From assembly GCA_035528905.1 (NCBI GenBank), contig DATKXU010000060.1:1-64000 (forward strand): DNA of 64,000 nt. The letters run 5' to 3'. This DNA is from DATKXU01 sp035528905. GTDB lineage: Bacteria > Armatimonadota > UBA5829 > DTJY01. Shown here piece after piece: positions 63,913-64,000 of the stretch (its first letter is position 1; each line of letters begins with the position of its first letter). The translations under genes and the position numbers were made by a program. The notes under the pieces were generated by a model. The model did no database searches and was not told where the DNA came from. It saw only the letters and a list, made by a program, of their open reading frames with translations.

Positions 63913-64000
63913 TTAGTCTATCACGATTGCGACAAGCCCCTCGCGCCCTTTGGCTCTGATTCGCAGCCGAAGTGTGTCGCCGGGCTTGAGGTCTTTGGTC
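63913..64000 (-). CDS. C-terminal end of a gene running off the window
   Basis: Minus-strand frame TKDLKPGDTLRLRIRAKG, REGLVAIVID, stop at 63913-63915. Too short to assign; the beta-strand-rich pattern would fit a small C-terminal beta-barrel. Partial at the window edge. Its terminator is the hairpin at 63855. Confidence 0.55.
   Translation of the reverse strand, partial: TKDLKPGDTLRLRIRAKGREGLVAIVID

Overview
The window is GC-rich bacterial DNA. An N-terminally coiled, His-rich outer-membrane porin-like protein beside a zinc/manganese ABC importer points to a diderm (Gram-negative type) host. FeoAB, many 4Fe-4S proteins, NifX-like and Mrp/MinD-type ATPases and a CoA-disulfide-reductase-like enzyme suggest anaerobic or microaerophilic life. 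I cannot name the taxon from the sequence.

Layout. (1) 1-2955: tail of an older element. A ferritin-like gene is split by a complete IS3-family (IS407-group) insertion sequence at 542-1794, followed by gene-poor decayed DNA and the 3' remnant of a large serine recombinase (2445-2955). (2) 2943-25580 (island 1): almost all minus strand. It carries pseudogene scraps (ComM end, ferredoxins, radical SAM end), two methyltransferases, a CoA-disulfide reductase/rhodanese fusion, a putative metal exporter, FeoAB, a zinc/manganese ABC importer with a porin, and a long Fe-S/redox cluster (NifX-like proteins, two ferredoxin-containing MinD ATPases, an Mrp ATPase, radical SAM, thioredoxin, glycine-rich DUF5320-like proteins). 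A PadR regulator with a consensus promoter stands at the upstream end, and a second broken recombinase closes the island. (3) 25568-63691 (island 2): mostly plus strand, ending in an intact large serine recombinase whose reading frame runs over the 3' end of an initiator tRNA-Met gene. (4) 63757-64000: chromosome side, with a terminator hairpin and the end of a minus-strand gene.

Three copies of a 13-bp core (GTGGGAGCGGGGG) lie exactly at the three recombinase 3' ends. The last copy is the 3' end of the tRNA gene. This is the signature of successive tandem integrations at one tRNA. The left ends of islands 1 and 2 both encode a short peptide (LAAW-x-VRRY-x-LA-x-NGRH). In a circularised island 2 it would be fused in frame to the recombinase, so integration changes the enzyme's C-terminus.

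Island 2 is a dense putative defence island. Its first half (25997-44400) is a co-directional array: three large DUF4062-NACHT-TPR proteins (bacterial NLR/STAND type, like the eukaryotic NPHP3/TEP1 layout) and a fourth remnant. Interleaved are a sugar-kinase-like/AAA+/RyR protein, a small RyR gene with two amber codons, a NUDIX-TIR fusion, a TIR-plus-unknown protein, and a two-TM RCK/TrkA-N protein without a K+ selectivity filter. I read this as a candidate NAD/ADP-ribose-linked immune array. The second half holds a PLD-SNF2 helicase with an Eco57I-type methyltransferase, an ImmA/DUF4411 toxin-antitoxin-like pair, small genes interspersed with methyltransferase 3' scars, an Mrr-N-like/clamp-like pair, a primase-helicase with iteron-like repeats, and an RHH regulator coupled to the recombinase.
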